A stretch of 49,693 nucleotides of DNA from Actinomycetota bacterium (GCA_010030895.1 RHBS01000002.1:1-49693); one strand, 5' to 3'. Positions 37,974-49,692 are shown, counted from the stretch's first letter. Numbers and translations: made by a program. The notes: generated by a model not told the origin, from the letters alone.

Positions 37974-38588
37974 TTAACTATTACCTTTTTTCCCATCAAA
38001 TTTAGGTAGATGTAAATCAAAATAGATTGAGATAATTCGCGTTGCAATTACTACCAGTGCACCGATTATTGCTGCGATATTTAGAGTTACCTCTAATTGA
38101 TGAAGGGATACAAAGACTATTGCGCCCATAAGTGATGAGGTGCCGATGGTCTCACGATGAAGTAAAACAGGCTCTACTTGGCATAAAACATCCCGTAATA
38201 ATCCGCCAGTCACCGCTGTTATCACCCCTAGTAGCACCGCTGTCAACCAAGTTGTACTTTGCTCAAGTGCTAGATGAGCACCTGAAATAGTGGCGATTGC
38301 TAACCCAAAAGTATCCATCACTAAAAGTGTTTTACCAATCCGAGTGACTCTTCTAAACACTAAAGTAATTATTACTGCAGCTAAAACTGAAACTACGATC
38401 CAATAATCTGTGATCCAAACTGGCTTTAATCCAAGAAATAGATTTCTTAGCGTGCCGCCAGATACTGAGGCAATTGCAGCGATAAATGCAATTCCACCAT
38501 AATCTAGACCTTTATCTGCGGCAATTCTCGCACCAACCAAGGCAAAAACTAGGGTTGAGAGCAAATCCAAAAATGGTAATAGTTCCAT
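37974..38588 (-). CDS. TRIC cation channel family (UPF0126) membrane protein
   Basis: FALVGARIAADKGLDYGGIAFIAAIASVSGGTLRNLFLG duplicated Gly-rich TM pattern; VTAVTGGLLRDVL. Confidence 0.9.
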   Translation of the reverse strand: MELLPFLDLLSTLVFALVGARIAADKGLDYGGIAFIAAIASVSGGTLRNLFLGLKPVWITDYWIVVSVLAAVIITLVFRRVTRIGKTLLVMDTFGLAIATISGAHLALEQSTTWLTAVLLGVITAVTGGLLRDVLCQVEPVLLHRETIGTSSLMGAIVFVSLHQLEVTLNIAAIIGALVVIATRIISIYFDLHLPKFDGKKGNS

Positions 38589-38591
38589 GGC

Positions 38592-39233
38592 TTAAGAGTA
38601 GAGTGAAATTTGCATTAGTCGATCACTTAACTTAATTCCTAACTTACCAACGGTGATGTAGGCCAAATAAGCACCGGTCTCCCTAATTAGGTAGTTAACT
38701 CCTGAGTTCTCAAGTGAACCGGGGCCTTGCGTTACCGGTGAGCAGCTTGCCGATAGCGCTAAATCCTTAGCCATCTTTATGGCGCGAAAGCAGTGATAAG
38801 GGTCGGTAACAATAATGACTGAGGAGAGATTAGATTTCTTCATCACAGCTGCGTAAGCCTTAGTGCTGTTTAAAGTATCCCTACCCTGAGCAATCGCTAC
38901 GACATTACTCTTTTTTACTCCATTTTTAATTAGCCAATTTCTACTTGCTGCCGCCTCAGTTGTTCGATCTCCTGGTGCACCAGATCCAACTGTATAGATT
39001 CTGGGAGCAAATTTAGATTTATAAATTTGATTTGCATGTTCAATCCGTGCCATCAAAATTTCACTTGGCCTGCCATCAAATTGAGCTGCTCCCATAACTA
39101 AAATTACATCTGATTTTTCAGTTGAACTTTGCCTTGCGCTATACCAAACATTTCCTGCAACATAGATTGGAATAACAATGATGAGTAAGAGAATAAATGA
39201 GATGACTCTTCTAATAAATCTAAAGATAAACAA
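38592..39233 (-). CDS. YdcF/SanA-family (DUF218) membrane-anchored protein
   Basis: VILVMGAAQFDGRPSEILMARIEHANQIYK...VGSGAPGDRTTEAAASRNWL...IVTDPYHCFRA. Confidence 0.9.
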   Translation of the reverse strand: MFIFRFIRRVISFILLLIIVIPIYVAGNVWYSARQSSTEKSDVILVMGAAQFDGRPSEILMARIEHANQIYKSKFAPRIYTVGSGAPGDRTTEAAASRNWLIKNGVKKSNVVAIAQGRDTLNSTKAYAAVMKKSNLSSVIIVTDPYHCFRAIKMAKDLALSASCSPVTQGPGSLENSGVNYLIRETGAYLAYITVGKLGIKLSDRLMQISLYS

Positions 39234-39237
39234 TTAC

Positions 39238-40404
39238 TTAGCCGCCAGAGATCGCATCATCAATTGTGATATTTGCAAACTCATCTGGATCATCTAGCCA
39301 GCCATCGGGCAGGCTCACTGCCCGGCCATGACTAGTTCTACCTCGTGGTGCTTCCCCCACTGCTTGCGGATAAGGCTGATCCTGTAATTGTGAAAGTAGC
39401 TCAGACATTTGGGAAAGTGAGCCAACCATTCCAAGGGATGATCTGATCTCACGTGGTACTGAAAAGCCTTTGAGGTACCAGGCCATATGTTTTCTAATAT
39501 CACGCATTGCTCGATCTTCATCCTCAAAGTATTCAACTAGTAGCTGGCCATGACGCAACATCACATCTCTTACTTCAAATAAAGTTGGATTAACTCGATT
39601 ACTCTCACCATTTAAGGCACTAACTAAATCTGCAAATAGCCAAGGTCTGCCCAAGCATCCCCGGCCAACTACTACGCCATTACAACCAGTTTGATTCATC
39701 ATATTTACCGCATCGATTCCAGACCAGATATCACCATTACCTAAAACTGGAGTTCCAGTTGGTGCTAAGTGTTCAACTAACTCTGTAATTTTATTCCAAT
39801 CAGATCTGCCTTCATATAGTTGTGCGGCAGTTCTAGCATGTAGTGCCACCCAGGCAACTCCTAAATCAGCTGCAGATTTTGCAGATTCAAGAAATGTTTG
39901 GTGGTCAGAATCAATTCCAACTCGCATCTTTACAGTAATTGGAATTCCATACCTGGCAGCACTTCTGACGGCAGATTCAACAATTGCCGAGAATAATTTA
40001 CGCTTATATGGCAATGCAGCTCCGCCACCTTTTCTAGTTACTTTAGGAACGGGGCAACCAAAATTTAAATCAATATGATCAGCTAGATTTTCACTTCCTA
40101 GTAAATCAATAGCTTTTCCTAAGACAGTTGGATCTACTGCATATAATTGAATCGATCGTGGAGATTCTCCTGCGCCAGGTTTTATTAATCTAAAGGTTTC
40201 CTCTCGGCGTTCAATTAACGCACGAGCTGTGACCATCTCGGAAACAAAAAGACCAGCACCTTGCTCTCGGCATAATCTTCTAAAAGCAGCATTAGTAATG
40301 CCAGCCATTGGGGCAAGAACAACCGGTGTACTTAGTACTACCTCATTGTTTTCAAAATTGCCATTAGAAATTGGCAGCCGAAGGGGTGCAACTTGGGTTA
40401 GCAA
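39238..40404 (-). CDS. dusB: tRNA-dihydrouridine synthase
   Basis: VVLAPMAGITNAAFRRLCREQGAGLFVSEMVTARAL; LNFGCPVPKVTRKGGGAALP; MNQTGCNGVVVGRGCLGRPWLF. Confidence 0.95.
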   Translation of the reverse strand: MLTQVAPLRLPISNGNFENNEVVLSTPVVLAPMAGITNAAFRRLCREQGAGLFVSEMVTARALIERREETFRLIKPGAGESPRSIQLYAVDPTVLGKAIDLLGSENLADHIDLNFGCPVPKVTRKGGGAALPYKRKLFSAIVESAVRSAARYGIPITVKMRVGIDSDHQTFLESAKSAADLGVAWVALHARTAAQLYEGRSDWNKITELVEHLAPTGTPVLGNGDIWSGIDAVNMMNQTGCNGVVVGRGCLGRPWLFADLVSALNGESNRVNPTLFEVRDVMLRHGQLLVEYFEDEDRAMRDIRKHMAWYLKGFSVPREIRSSLGMVGSLSQMSELLSQLQDQPYPQAVGEAPRGRTSHGRAVSLPDGWLDDPDEFANITIDDAISGG

Positions 40405-41477
40405 TTAGCAACCTAATAATTTTTGTGCCAGCAAAGCCTCAACCTGATCAATTGCAACTCTAGATTGCGCCATAGAATCTCGCTCTCTAATAGTTACTGC
40501 TTGATCTTCTAAGCTTTCAAAATCTATTGTGATACAAAATGGCGTTCCGATCTCATCTTGACGACGATATCTTCTGCCAATTGCACCAGCATCATCAAAA
40601 TCTACATTCCAATTTTTACGAAGAGCAGTAGCTAAATCCTTGGCTTTCGGGGATAAATCTGCATTTCTAGAAAGTGGCAAAACCGCCACTTTTATAGGGG
40701 CTAATCTAAAATCTAATTTCATTACCGCTCGTTTTTCCATCTCACCTTTTGAGTTTGGAGCCTCATCCTCGGTATATGCATCTAACATGAAGGTAAGCGC
40801 GCACCTATCAACTCCGGCAGCAGGTTCAATTACATATGGCGTCCATCTTTCATTTTTTTCCTGATCAAACCAGGTTAAATTCTCACCCGATGCTCTTGAG
40901 TGAAAATACCTTGTGCTGTCTCCGGCCGCAAATAAGCAAGACCAGATTCATCTTCAACTGGTCCAAGAAATGTTTTTAATAATCCGGAAAATTGTTTTGG
41001 CGCGGTAAATTTTCCTTTAGTGCCACAATTTGGACAGTTAATATCCTCTAATGAGGCTGGCTTTTTCTTATGTTTATTTTCATACGCCTCCTCCAAATGA
41101 TCGGCGCGATAGCGCTTATGACAAGAGGTGCACTCAGTTAGTGGATCAGAGAAGGTTTCAACATGGCCAGATGCTTGCCATACCTCTTTAGCTAAAATTA
41201 CACAGGAATCTATTCCAACTACATCTTCTCTACCTTGCACCATTGATTTCCACCATTGGCGCTTAATATTATTTTTTAGTTCAACTCCAAGTGGACCGTA
41301 ATCCCAGGAGGCACGAAGTCCACCATATATTTCAGATGAGGGGTAAACAAAACCTCGACGTTTGGCTAATGAAACAATTGTTTCTAAACGATCTTGGGCC
41401 ATTTGATTCTCCATCCGGCTGGCTGTCGGCGGCTTACTAGTTGGCATAAGTGTAAGGCCTAGATTGATCAATACCAT
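40405..41477 (-). pseudogene. glyS: Glycyl-tRNA synthetase with internal out-of-frame deletion (pseudogene or assembly error)
   Basis: N-part ORF (40875-41477) runs to [11 protein letters not shown] then TQEHRVRI*; the other frame continues directly as [50 protein letters not shown]...KLLGC (to 40405). Central catalytic segment absent. Confidence 0.9.
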
Positions 41478-41509
41478 GACTTAATACCGATCAAAAAGGT
41501 GAGTGATTT

Positions 41510-41524
41510 TGATAATCATTCTCA
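41510..41524. promoter_or_regulatory. Putative Zur box
   Basis: TGATAATCATTCTCA fits TGAnAATnATTnTCA with 6 of 7 symmetric pairs; just upstream of a zinc-type ZIP transporter and a Fur-family gene. Confidence 0.7.
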
Positions 41525-41543
41525 TGAGTGCTACCTTGCAGAT

Positions 41544-42290
41544 ATGAATACCGCATTGATCTTGGCTGCGGTAACTGCGCTTGCAACTACTGCCGGCGGC
41601 TTCCTAGCCCTTAAATCCAAAGATCGATTACATATCGTTTTAGGTTTGGCTGCTGGATTACTACTGGGATTAGTTGCATTTGATCTACTGCCAGAAATTT
41701 TTGAGTTAAATAAAAACGAGCTATTTCACGCCCCGGCGGTCTCAGTAGCATTTATTGCTGGTTTCATACTTTTGCACCTTATTGAGCGAGCACTTGGCTC
41801 ACATGAGCCATCAGATTCTGAGTACGCACATGATCATCAGCACTCCCACAACTTAGCCGGCACAGTAGGTGCCCTAACTATGAGTGGACATGTCTTTTTA
41901 GATGGCGTGGCCCTTGGTATTGCCTTTCAAGTAAGTAACTCATTAGGTATTGCAATCTTCGTCGCCTTACTAGTTCATGCTTTTAGCGATGGCTTAAATA
42001 CCGTCTCCTTATTAGTTAAAAGTGGAAATTGGAGCAGGCGTGCAATTTGGTTACTTGCCGTAGATGCCGTTATGAGAATCGGCGGTGCAGCTTTTGGTAC
42101 CTATATAACAATTAGTGATCCAGTACTTGGAGTTTACTTAGCAGCATTTGCGGGCATGTTGATTTACCTAGCAACCTCACATATCTTGCCTGAGGCACAC
42201 TCCAAGCACTCCTCCAAGCTAACTATGTTGGCAACATTTCTAGGAATCATAATTATGTGGTTAGTAGTGGCAAATCTTCCGCATGAGTAA
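41544..42290 (+). CDS. ZIP-family metal transporter
   Basis: LGLAAGLLLGLVAFDLLPEIFEL; His-rich loop EYAHDHQHSHN; SGHVFLDGVALGIAF; ATG at 41544 preferred over GTG 41499. Confidence 0.9.
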   Translation: MNTALILAAVTALATTAGGFLALKSKDRLHIVLGLAAGLLLGLVAFDLLPEIFELNKNELFHAPAVSVAFIAGFILLHLIERALGSHEPSDSEYAHDHQHSHNLAGTVGALTMSGHVFLDGVALGIAFQVSNSLGIAIFVALLVHAFSDGLNTVSLLVKSGNWSRRAIWLLAVDAVMRIGGAAFGTYITISDPVLGVYLAAFAGMLIYLATSHILPEAHSKHSSKLTMLATFLGIIIMWLVVANLPHE

Positions 42291-42648
42291 ATCACAATCA
42301 TCAGTGCTTGCTACCTTAGAAAAGGCTGGTGGCTTTTTAAGTGCACAGCAGATATTTCAATCAATTAGAAAACAGGGGAAAAGTACTGGCTTAGCAACGG
42401 TGTATCGCACCCTACAAAAGGCAGCCTCAGAAAATATTGTTGATGTATTGCGAAAAGATGATGGTGAGGCGCTATATAGATTATGTGATACTGGACATCA
42501 CCACCATTTACTTTGTACTAATTGTGGTAAAACTGTGGAGATAGAGGCAAGCGCCGTTGAAAAATGGGCAAATTCCGTTGCTAAAAGTAATGGATTTAAA
42601 AAAGTAACCCACGTAGTTGAATTATTTGGCTTATGCCAAAAATGTTGA
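42283..42648 (+). CDS. zur: Fur-family regulator (Zur-like)
   Basis: ATVYRTLQKAASENIVDVLRKDDGEALYRLCDTGHHHHLLCTNCGKTVEI; overlaps ZIP transporter. Confidence 0.88.
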   Translation: MSKSQSSVLATLEKAGGFLSAQQIFQSIRKQGKSTGLATVYRTLQKAASENIVDVLRKDDGEALYRLCDTGHHHHLLCTNCGKTVEIEASAVEKWANSVAKSNGFKKVTHVVELFGLCQKC

Positions 42649-42649
42649 G

Positions 42650-43480
42650 CTAAGCCTTACCAAATCTGCGCTCGCGCTCAGCATATATTTCTATCGCCCG
42701 CCATAAGGTTCGGCGATCAGCATCTGGCCAAAGCACATCCATAAACACCATCTCAGCGTAAGCTGATTGCCACATTAAGAAATTACTGGTTCGCTGCTCA
42801 CCAGAGGATCTTAAAAATAGATCAACATCACTCATATCTGGAGCGTATAGATATTTAGCGATGGATTTTTCAGTTAGTAAATCGGGTTTAACTTTCTTTC
42901 GGAGTGCATCCTTAGCAATTGCCACAGCCGCATCTAAAACTTCAGCCCTTCCCCCATAATTAATACACATATTAAGGGTTAAAACTTTATTATTTTTTGT
43001 TAGATTTTCAGCATCGGTTAGCTCTTTAATTACACTGGCCCAAAGCTTTTTCTGCCTTCCTACCCAGCGAATTTTTATACCTAACTCATTTAACTCATCT
43101 CGACGATTATGAATTACTTGGCGGTTAAATCCCATTAAAAACTTAACCTCCTCTGGGGATCTGCGCCAATTCTCAGTTGAGAAAGCGTAGACACTTAACT
43201 CTTTTACGCCGATTTCAATTGCGCCATGCACAATATCAACAAGTGCTAACTCGCCAGCCTCATGCCCTGCAGTTCTTGGTAATCCACGTTGCTTTGCCCA
43301 TCTGCCATTTCCATCCATAACAATTGCTACGTGGTGTGGAATCTGTTTTGGATCCAATTTTGGTGGGCGCACACTACTTCGATGAGGAGTAGGCGGCTTG
43401 ATAACTTTTTTGCGTGACGCTTTTTTGACTTTACCTTTTAATTTACTACTACTTGCAGCTTTAACTACAACTCTAGCCAC
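42650..43480 (-). CDS. uppS: Isoprenyl (undecaprenyl diphosphate) transferase
   Basis: HHVAIVMDGNGRWAKQRGLPRTAGHEAG; LSVYAFSTENWRRSPEEV; DLFLRSSGEQRTSNFLMWQSAYAE. Confidence 0.96.
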   Translation of the reverse strand: MARVVVKAASSSKLKGKVKKASRKKVIKPPTPHRSSVRPPKLDPKQIPHHVAIVMDGNGRWAKQRGLPRTAGHEAGELALVDIVHGAIEIGVKELSVYAFSTENWRRSPEEVKFLMGFNRQVIHNRRDELNELGIKIRWVGRQKKLWASVIKELTDAENLTKNNKVLTLNMCINYGGRAEVLDAAVAIAKDALRKKVKPDLLTEKSIAKYLYAPDMSDVDLFLRSSGEQRTSNFLMWQSAYAEMVFMDVLWPDADRRTLWRAIEIYAERERRFGKA

Positions 43481-44213
43481 GACTTACTCTTTCAACTAAT
43501 GGTAAAGATCTAAGTCCACGCTCTAAATGCCATTGTAGGTATGCTGCAATTAAGCCAGATGCTTCATTTCTATTTCTAGCCTCACTCATTTTTGCCTGTT
43601 CCCAATCTCCAGTTAATAGATTAGCCATTAATTCTAATGTGGCAAGAGCGGGCGTGGCCGATGCTGCAGGTTTGCAGTTAATGCAGACACTTCCGCCACC
43701 TTGGAGTGAGAAAAATTTATGCGGACCTGGTGCATCACATCTTGAGCAGATAGTTAATGATGGTGCATAGCCGGCAACTGCCAATGAGCGAAGCAAATAA
43801 GCATCTAAAATCAATGATGGATCATATCTTTTCTCTGCAAGTGCCTTAAGTGATCCAGTTACCAGTAAATACTGCTGTAATGCCGGTTCATGTTCGGCGG
43901 TAGTAAATCGCTCAGCTGCCTCTAAAATTGCATTTGCAACTGTCCAACTTTGATAATCACTTGATAGGACATCGCCATAGTTTTCAATACTGACTGCTTG
44001 GGTGATGGTGTCAAATGTTCTACCGGTATAAAGCTGTAAATCTACATAACTAGCTGGCTCTAACCTAGCGCCAAATCTTGATTTAGTTTTTCGCACTCCC
44101 TTTGCAACCGCTTTAATTCGGCCATGCTCTTTTGTAAAGAGGGTAATTATGCGATCTGCCTCCCCAAGTTTTTGGGTACGAAGCACTACTGCTAAATCGC
44201 GATACACCGACAT
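43473..44213 (-). CDS. recO: DNA repair protein RecO
   Basis: YRDLAVVLRTQKLGEADRIITLFTKEHGRIKAVAKGVRKTKSRFGARLEPAS; CSRC/CINC zinc motif. Confidence 0.95.
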   Translation of the reverse strand: MSVYRDLAVVLRTQKLGEADRIITLFTKEHGRIKAVAKGVRKTKSRFGARLEPASYVDLQLYTGRTFDTITQAVSIENYGDVLSSDYQSWTVANAILEAAERFTTAEHEPALQQYLLVTGSLKALAEKRYDPSLILDAYLLRSLAVAGYAPSLTICSRCDAPGPHKFFSLQGGGSVCINCKPAASATPALATLELMANLLTGDWEQAKMSEARNRNEASGLIAAYLQWHLERGLRSLPLVERVSRG

Positions 44214-44248
44214 ACCCCTAAGTTACTAGAGGGGTAGGTCAGAGTCAG

Positions 44249-46047
<1,799 letters not shown>

Positions 46048-46054
46048 GGACCGG

Positions 46055-46138
46055 TTACTTGGCCCCGCCGCGGCGAGTAAGAAGAAGTGAAGACAGGCGT
46101 AATGAAGTAAGTAATGATTTAACACCTGTGTTTAACAT
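46055..46138 (-). CDS. leuL: Leucine-rich leader peptide upstream of leuA
   Basis: ATG TTA AAC ... = MLNTGVKSLLTSLRLSSLLLTRRGGAK*; 8 Leu of 27 including LLL; preceded by TAGCCT-N6-ATG. Confidence 0.82.
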   Translation of the reverse strand: MLNTGVKSLLTSLRLSSLLLTRRGGAK

Positions 46139-46225
46139 GGGATAAGGCTAACTCAACTTAAAGATAAAACCAAAAATATGCGCAAATCTGTTGGCTTACC
46201 TTCTTAAACTGCTTACGCTTTATGT

Positions 46226-47641
46226 ATGTCAACCGACACCACTCGGCCATATCTTGCCCCTCGTCCGCAGGAGTATGGGCAAATTCCAAATCCAATATTT
46301 AGAAAGGAGTGGGTGGGCGATAAAAAGCTTCCTGGTCCAAATCCATTACTTTCCGATCTTTTAACTGCAACCTTTATGGTTAATACCCCAAAGTTTTTAT
46401 TAAAGATGCAAGAAAAGTATGGCAGTAACTGCTCTTTTTTCTTATCTAGAAGATTATTCATTGGCTTGTTCTCACCAGCTGCTGTTTATGAGGTCACAGT
46501 TGCCCAACAACATAAATTTGTTAAAGGAGTTGGCTTTGCCAGAATGCGTAAAGTCTTAGGTGAAGGGCTGTTAACTAATGAGGAGCCTATTCATTTAGCC
46601 CACCGCAGAATGATGCAGCCACCATTTCACCATGGCAATCTAGATTCATATGTTGCGATAATGCATAATCTAGTTTTAGAACATACTAATCACTGGCGTA
46701 GTAAATCCACTATTGAATTAGCGCCAGAGATGATGGCATTAACCCTAGAAATAGTCTCTCGCTGTTTATTTGGCTTAGATTCTCATCAATACACTCAAGC
46801 AATCGCAGAATCGATGGAGGTAGCTATCGATCGAATTGAGCGAACCATGCTGCCAGGATTAGAGCGATTTGATAATTCCGGAATAAAGTATTTTAAAGAA
46901 TTTGAAATTGCATCTGATCGGTTAGTAGATATTGCCGAGTCAATAATAAGTAAGCGAATTGAAAGTAATGAAAAGCGTGATGATGATCTACTTGGAATTT
47001 TATTACAGATGCGAGGGGCAATCTCTACAGAACATATTCGAGATGAGGTTTTAACTTTAATTTTAAGTGGACATGAAACTACTGCAAATGTCATGAGCTG
47101 GGCATTTTCATACCTTTCAAAAAATCCAGATGTCAGGAAACAATTAGAGCAAGAGGCTGATAATGCCGATTGGATTACTCAAAATAGAACGCCTTCCTAT
47201 CAAGAGTTAGAGGATTCATCGAAGGTTGCATCTGCAATCTTGCAAGAAACTATGCGACTGGCACCGCCAGTTTGGGTTGCACCTAGAATTGCAACCCAAG
47301 ATTGTGAGATTGATGGCGTTAATATTCCAGCTGGTGCACATGTTTTAGTGAGCCAATATGTAACCCACCGAAATGGTAAATACTTTCCAAACCCCAATCA
47401 ATGGAATCCAGCTCGCTGGTTGGATGAAAATTTTGAAAAATCACTGCCGCGTGGTGCTTACTTTCCATTTGGTGGTGGAAGTAGAAAATGTTTGGGTGAG
47501 TATTTTGCTATAGCTGAGGCAAGATTAATTTTATTAATGGTAGCGAAAAACTTTAGATTAAATGGTGATTTTCCTAAAGCACAACCTAGAGCAACCTACC
47601 GCCCAAAGGGTGCGGTAATAAATAAGGTTGAGCTTCGTTAA
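46226..47641 (+). CDS. Cytochrome P450
   Basis: I-helix ILSGHETTANVMSW, ExxR ETMR, heme loop FPFGGGSRKCLGEYFA. Confidence 0.96.
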   Translation: MSTDTTRPYLAPRPQEYGQIPNPIFRKEWVGDKKLPGPNPLLSDLLTATFMVNTPKFLLKMQEKYGSNCSFFLSRRLFIGLFSPAAVYEVTVAQQHKFVKGVGFARMRKVLGEGLLTNEEPIHLAHRRMMQPPFHHGNLDSYVAIMHNLVLEHTNHWRSKSTIELAPEMMALTLEIVSRCLFGLDSHQYTQAIAESMEVAIDRIERTMLPGLERFDNSGIKYFKEFEIASDRLVDIAESIISKRIESNEKRDDDLLGILLQMRGAISTEHIRDEVLTLILSGHETTANVMSWAFSYLSKNPDVRKQLEQEADNADWITQNRTPSYQELEDSSKVASAILQETMRLAPPVWVAPRIATQDCEIDGVNIPAGAHVLVSQYVTHRNGKYFPNPNQWNPARWLDENFEKSLPRGAYFPFGGGSRKCLGEYFAIAEARLILLMVAKNFRLNGDFPKAQPRATYRPKGAVINKVELR

Positions 47642-48231
47642 TTAAGGGAAAAGGATGGATACTCATCTGTTACTAACAACAGTGCATATCCATAAACTCT
47701 ATTCCAATAAGCAATAACTTTTACAACCTCTTCAGCCTTATCCACTGGATAAGTGCCATTCTTAACCACTGAAATCCAAGCCACAAATGTTAAAGCTAAG
47801 GCGTATAGAGCATAAAAAATTCCAACAATATAAAGTGGAATGGCTAGAAACCATTTAACTAGTGGCAGCCATGGATTAAGTTTTTGGCCATTTTCAATCT
47901 CTGGATAAATTAATCTTACCTTTTGATTAGATTCAATTGATGGATAGGAATCTGTCAAAACTAAAACGTAGATACTCACTCGATTATTTAACTCAAGTAA
48001 CGCCTTATTAAAGGCCAATACATAGGAGGGATACTTATTTCTAATTAGTAATGCTAGTACTACTGGTAAAAACAGAAAGCCACCGATAAATCCCATCATC
48101 TCATCGGTAAATGAGGCGAAGCTACTTAAGAAAATGATTGCCGGAAGGGCAATAAAGATTCTAAAGAGGGCTGAATTTCTATCCCGATGATCTAAGTCGA
48201 CACTAACTTCAGTCATTATTTGATTGCTCAT
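47638..48231 (-). CDS. DUF4389-type membrane protein
   Basis: RNSALFRIFIALPAIIFLSS; LNNRVSIYVLVLTDSYPSIE; WNRVYGYALLLVTDEYPSFSLN. Confidence 0.7.
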   Translation of the reverse strand: MSNQIMTEVSVDLDHRDRNSALFRIFIALPAIIFLSSFASFTDEMMGFIGGFLFLPVVLALLIRNKYPSYVLAFNKALLELNNRVSIYVLVLTDSYPSIESNQKVRLIYPEIENGQKLNPWLPLVKWFLAIPLYIVGIFYALYALALTFVAWISVVKNGTYPVDKAEEVVKVIAYWNRVYGYALLLVTDEYPSFSLN

Positions 48232-48245
48232 ATTGCAATCTTAAT

Positions 48246-49556
48246 CTATAAAACTGGTAGATACCTACCAAGTTCATAAGCACTTACCTGCTTGCGATAC
48301 TCATCCCATTCAGCACGTTTATTTAGTAAAACATACTCAAAAACATCTTCTCCAAGAGTTTTCTTAACTAAATCACTTTTCTCCATAACGCTAATAGCCT
48401 CAGCTAAATCTGTTGGTAATGGCTCTGGGTTTGTAATCTGAGTTAACTCATACTTTCCTTCAACTCCAGCAATTCCGGCGGCAATGATTACTGCAAATGC
48501 TAAATAAGGATTACAGGCAGAGTCTGGAGATCTGACCTCAATACGGGTAGAGGCCTCCTTCTTTGGTTTATAAGTTGGAATTCGAACCATGGCATTGCGA
48601 TCACTTTGAGCCCAGGTGGCATAAGCCGGTGCTTCGCCACCGCCACTTAATCTCTTATATGAATTAACCCATTGATTTGTAATTGCGGTAATTTCAGCAG
48701 CATGCTTGATAATGCCAGCAATAAAAGATCTACCCACCTTTGATAATTGCATTGGCGCACCCTCTTCATAAAAAGCATTCCGCTCACCTTCAAATAGGGA
48801 AATATGAGTATGCATGGCAGAGCCGGGATGATTAGTAAATGGCTTAGGCATAAATGAGGCGTAGAAACCCTGATCTAATGCCACCTCTTTTACTACATGT
48901 CTAAATGTCATGATGTTATCTGCGGTAGTTAAGGCATCGGCATATCGAAGATCAATCTCCTGCTGACCAGGGGCTCCTTCATGGTGTGAAAACTCAACTG
49001 ATATTCCCATCGCCTCTAAAATCGTAATTGCCTGTCTTCTAAAATCATGACCAACTACAGATGGCGTGTGATCAAAGTAGCCAGCAGAGTCAACAGGAAC
49101 TGGTTGCTCACCTAACTTTGGTTCATCTTTAAATAAAAAGAACTCAATTTCAGGGTGGGTGTAACAGGTGTAACCAAGCTTTGCCACCTTCTCTAAGGTC
49201 TGTTTTAAAACTCTACGTGGATCAACTGATGCCGCCGATCCATCTGGCAAAGTGATATCGCAAAACATTCGAGCTGCCCCTGGAGATTCAGTTCGCCAAG
49301 GCAGGATTGAAAATGTAGCTGGATCTGGTTTTGCCAACATATCTGATTCACTAACTCTGGCAAAACCTTCAATTGCAGAGCCATCAAAGCCAATACCCTC
49401 TGCAAACGCGTTCTCTAACTCAGCCGGAGCAATCGCAACTGATTTTAGAAAACCTAAAACATCGGTAAACCACAATCTCACAAATCGAATATTGCGCTCT
49501 TCCAAGGTGCGCTGCACAAAGGCTTGTTGTTTAGCTAAATCATTTGGGGAGGTCAT
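48246..49556 (-). CDS. glnA: Glutamine synthetase type I, GlnA2-like short form
   Basis: RFVRLWFTDVLGFLKSVAIAPAELENAFAEGIGFDGSAIEGFARVSESDM; EFSHHEGAPGQQEIDLRYADAL; start taken as ATG 49556 (track uses TTG 49577). Confidence 0.94.
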   Translation of the reverse strand: MTSPNDLAKQQAFVQRTLEERNIRFVRLWFTDVLGFLKSVAIAPAELENAFAEGIGFDGSAIEGFARVSESDMLAKPDPATFSILPWRTESPGAARMFCDITLPDGSAASVDPRRVLKQTLEKVAKLGYTCYTHPEIEFFLFKDEPKLGEQPVPVDSAGYFDHTPSVVGHDFRRQAITILEAMGISVEFSHHEGAPGQQEIDLRYADALTTADNIMTFRHVVKEVALDQGFYASFMPKPFTNHPGSAMHTHISLFEGERNAFYEEGAPMQLSKVGRSFIAGIIKHAAEITAITNQWVNSYKRLSGGGEAPAYATWAQSDRNAMVRIPTYKPKKEASTRIEVRSPDSACNPYLAFAVIIAAGIAGVEGKYELTQITNPEPLPTDLAEAISVMEKSDLVKKTLGEDVFEYVLLNKRAEWDEYRKQVSAYELGRYLPVL

Positions 49557-49614
49557 GGGAGTAATTAAAGCCGTCAATAATTACGGCTATGTTAAATATC
49601 TTCCTTAAACAGGT

Positions 49615-49692
49615 TTAAATTGCAAAAAACTCCGAAGAATCCACCATAGTTTTTGCTGGCACCTCTTTTGTTACCACCATATTGGCACTGAT
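49615..49692 (-). CDS. C-terminal fragment, possibly a hexapeptide-repeat acyltransferase (cut by window edge)
   Basis: Minus strand reads ISANMVVTKEVPAKTMVDSSEFFAI*, resembling the ...GAxxVVTKDVP..TVV.. end of hexapeptide transferases. Confidence 0.45.
   Translation of the reverse strand: MSANMVVTKEVPAKTMVDSSEFFAI

Noticed and set aside
40405-40788. Treating the 127-aa ORF as an independent gene
   Set aside because: It is the C-terminal anticodon-binding part of GlyRS, continuous with upstream in-frame GlyRS sequence back to the deletion junction.
49571-49588. GCCGT-N8-ACGGC palindrome upstream of glnA as a GlnR/nitrogen-control site
   Set aside because: Only 5-bp arms and no clear match to the GlnR consensus; partly overlaps the alternative TTG start.
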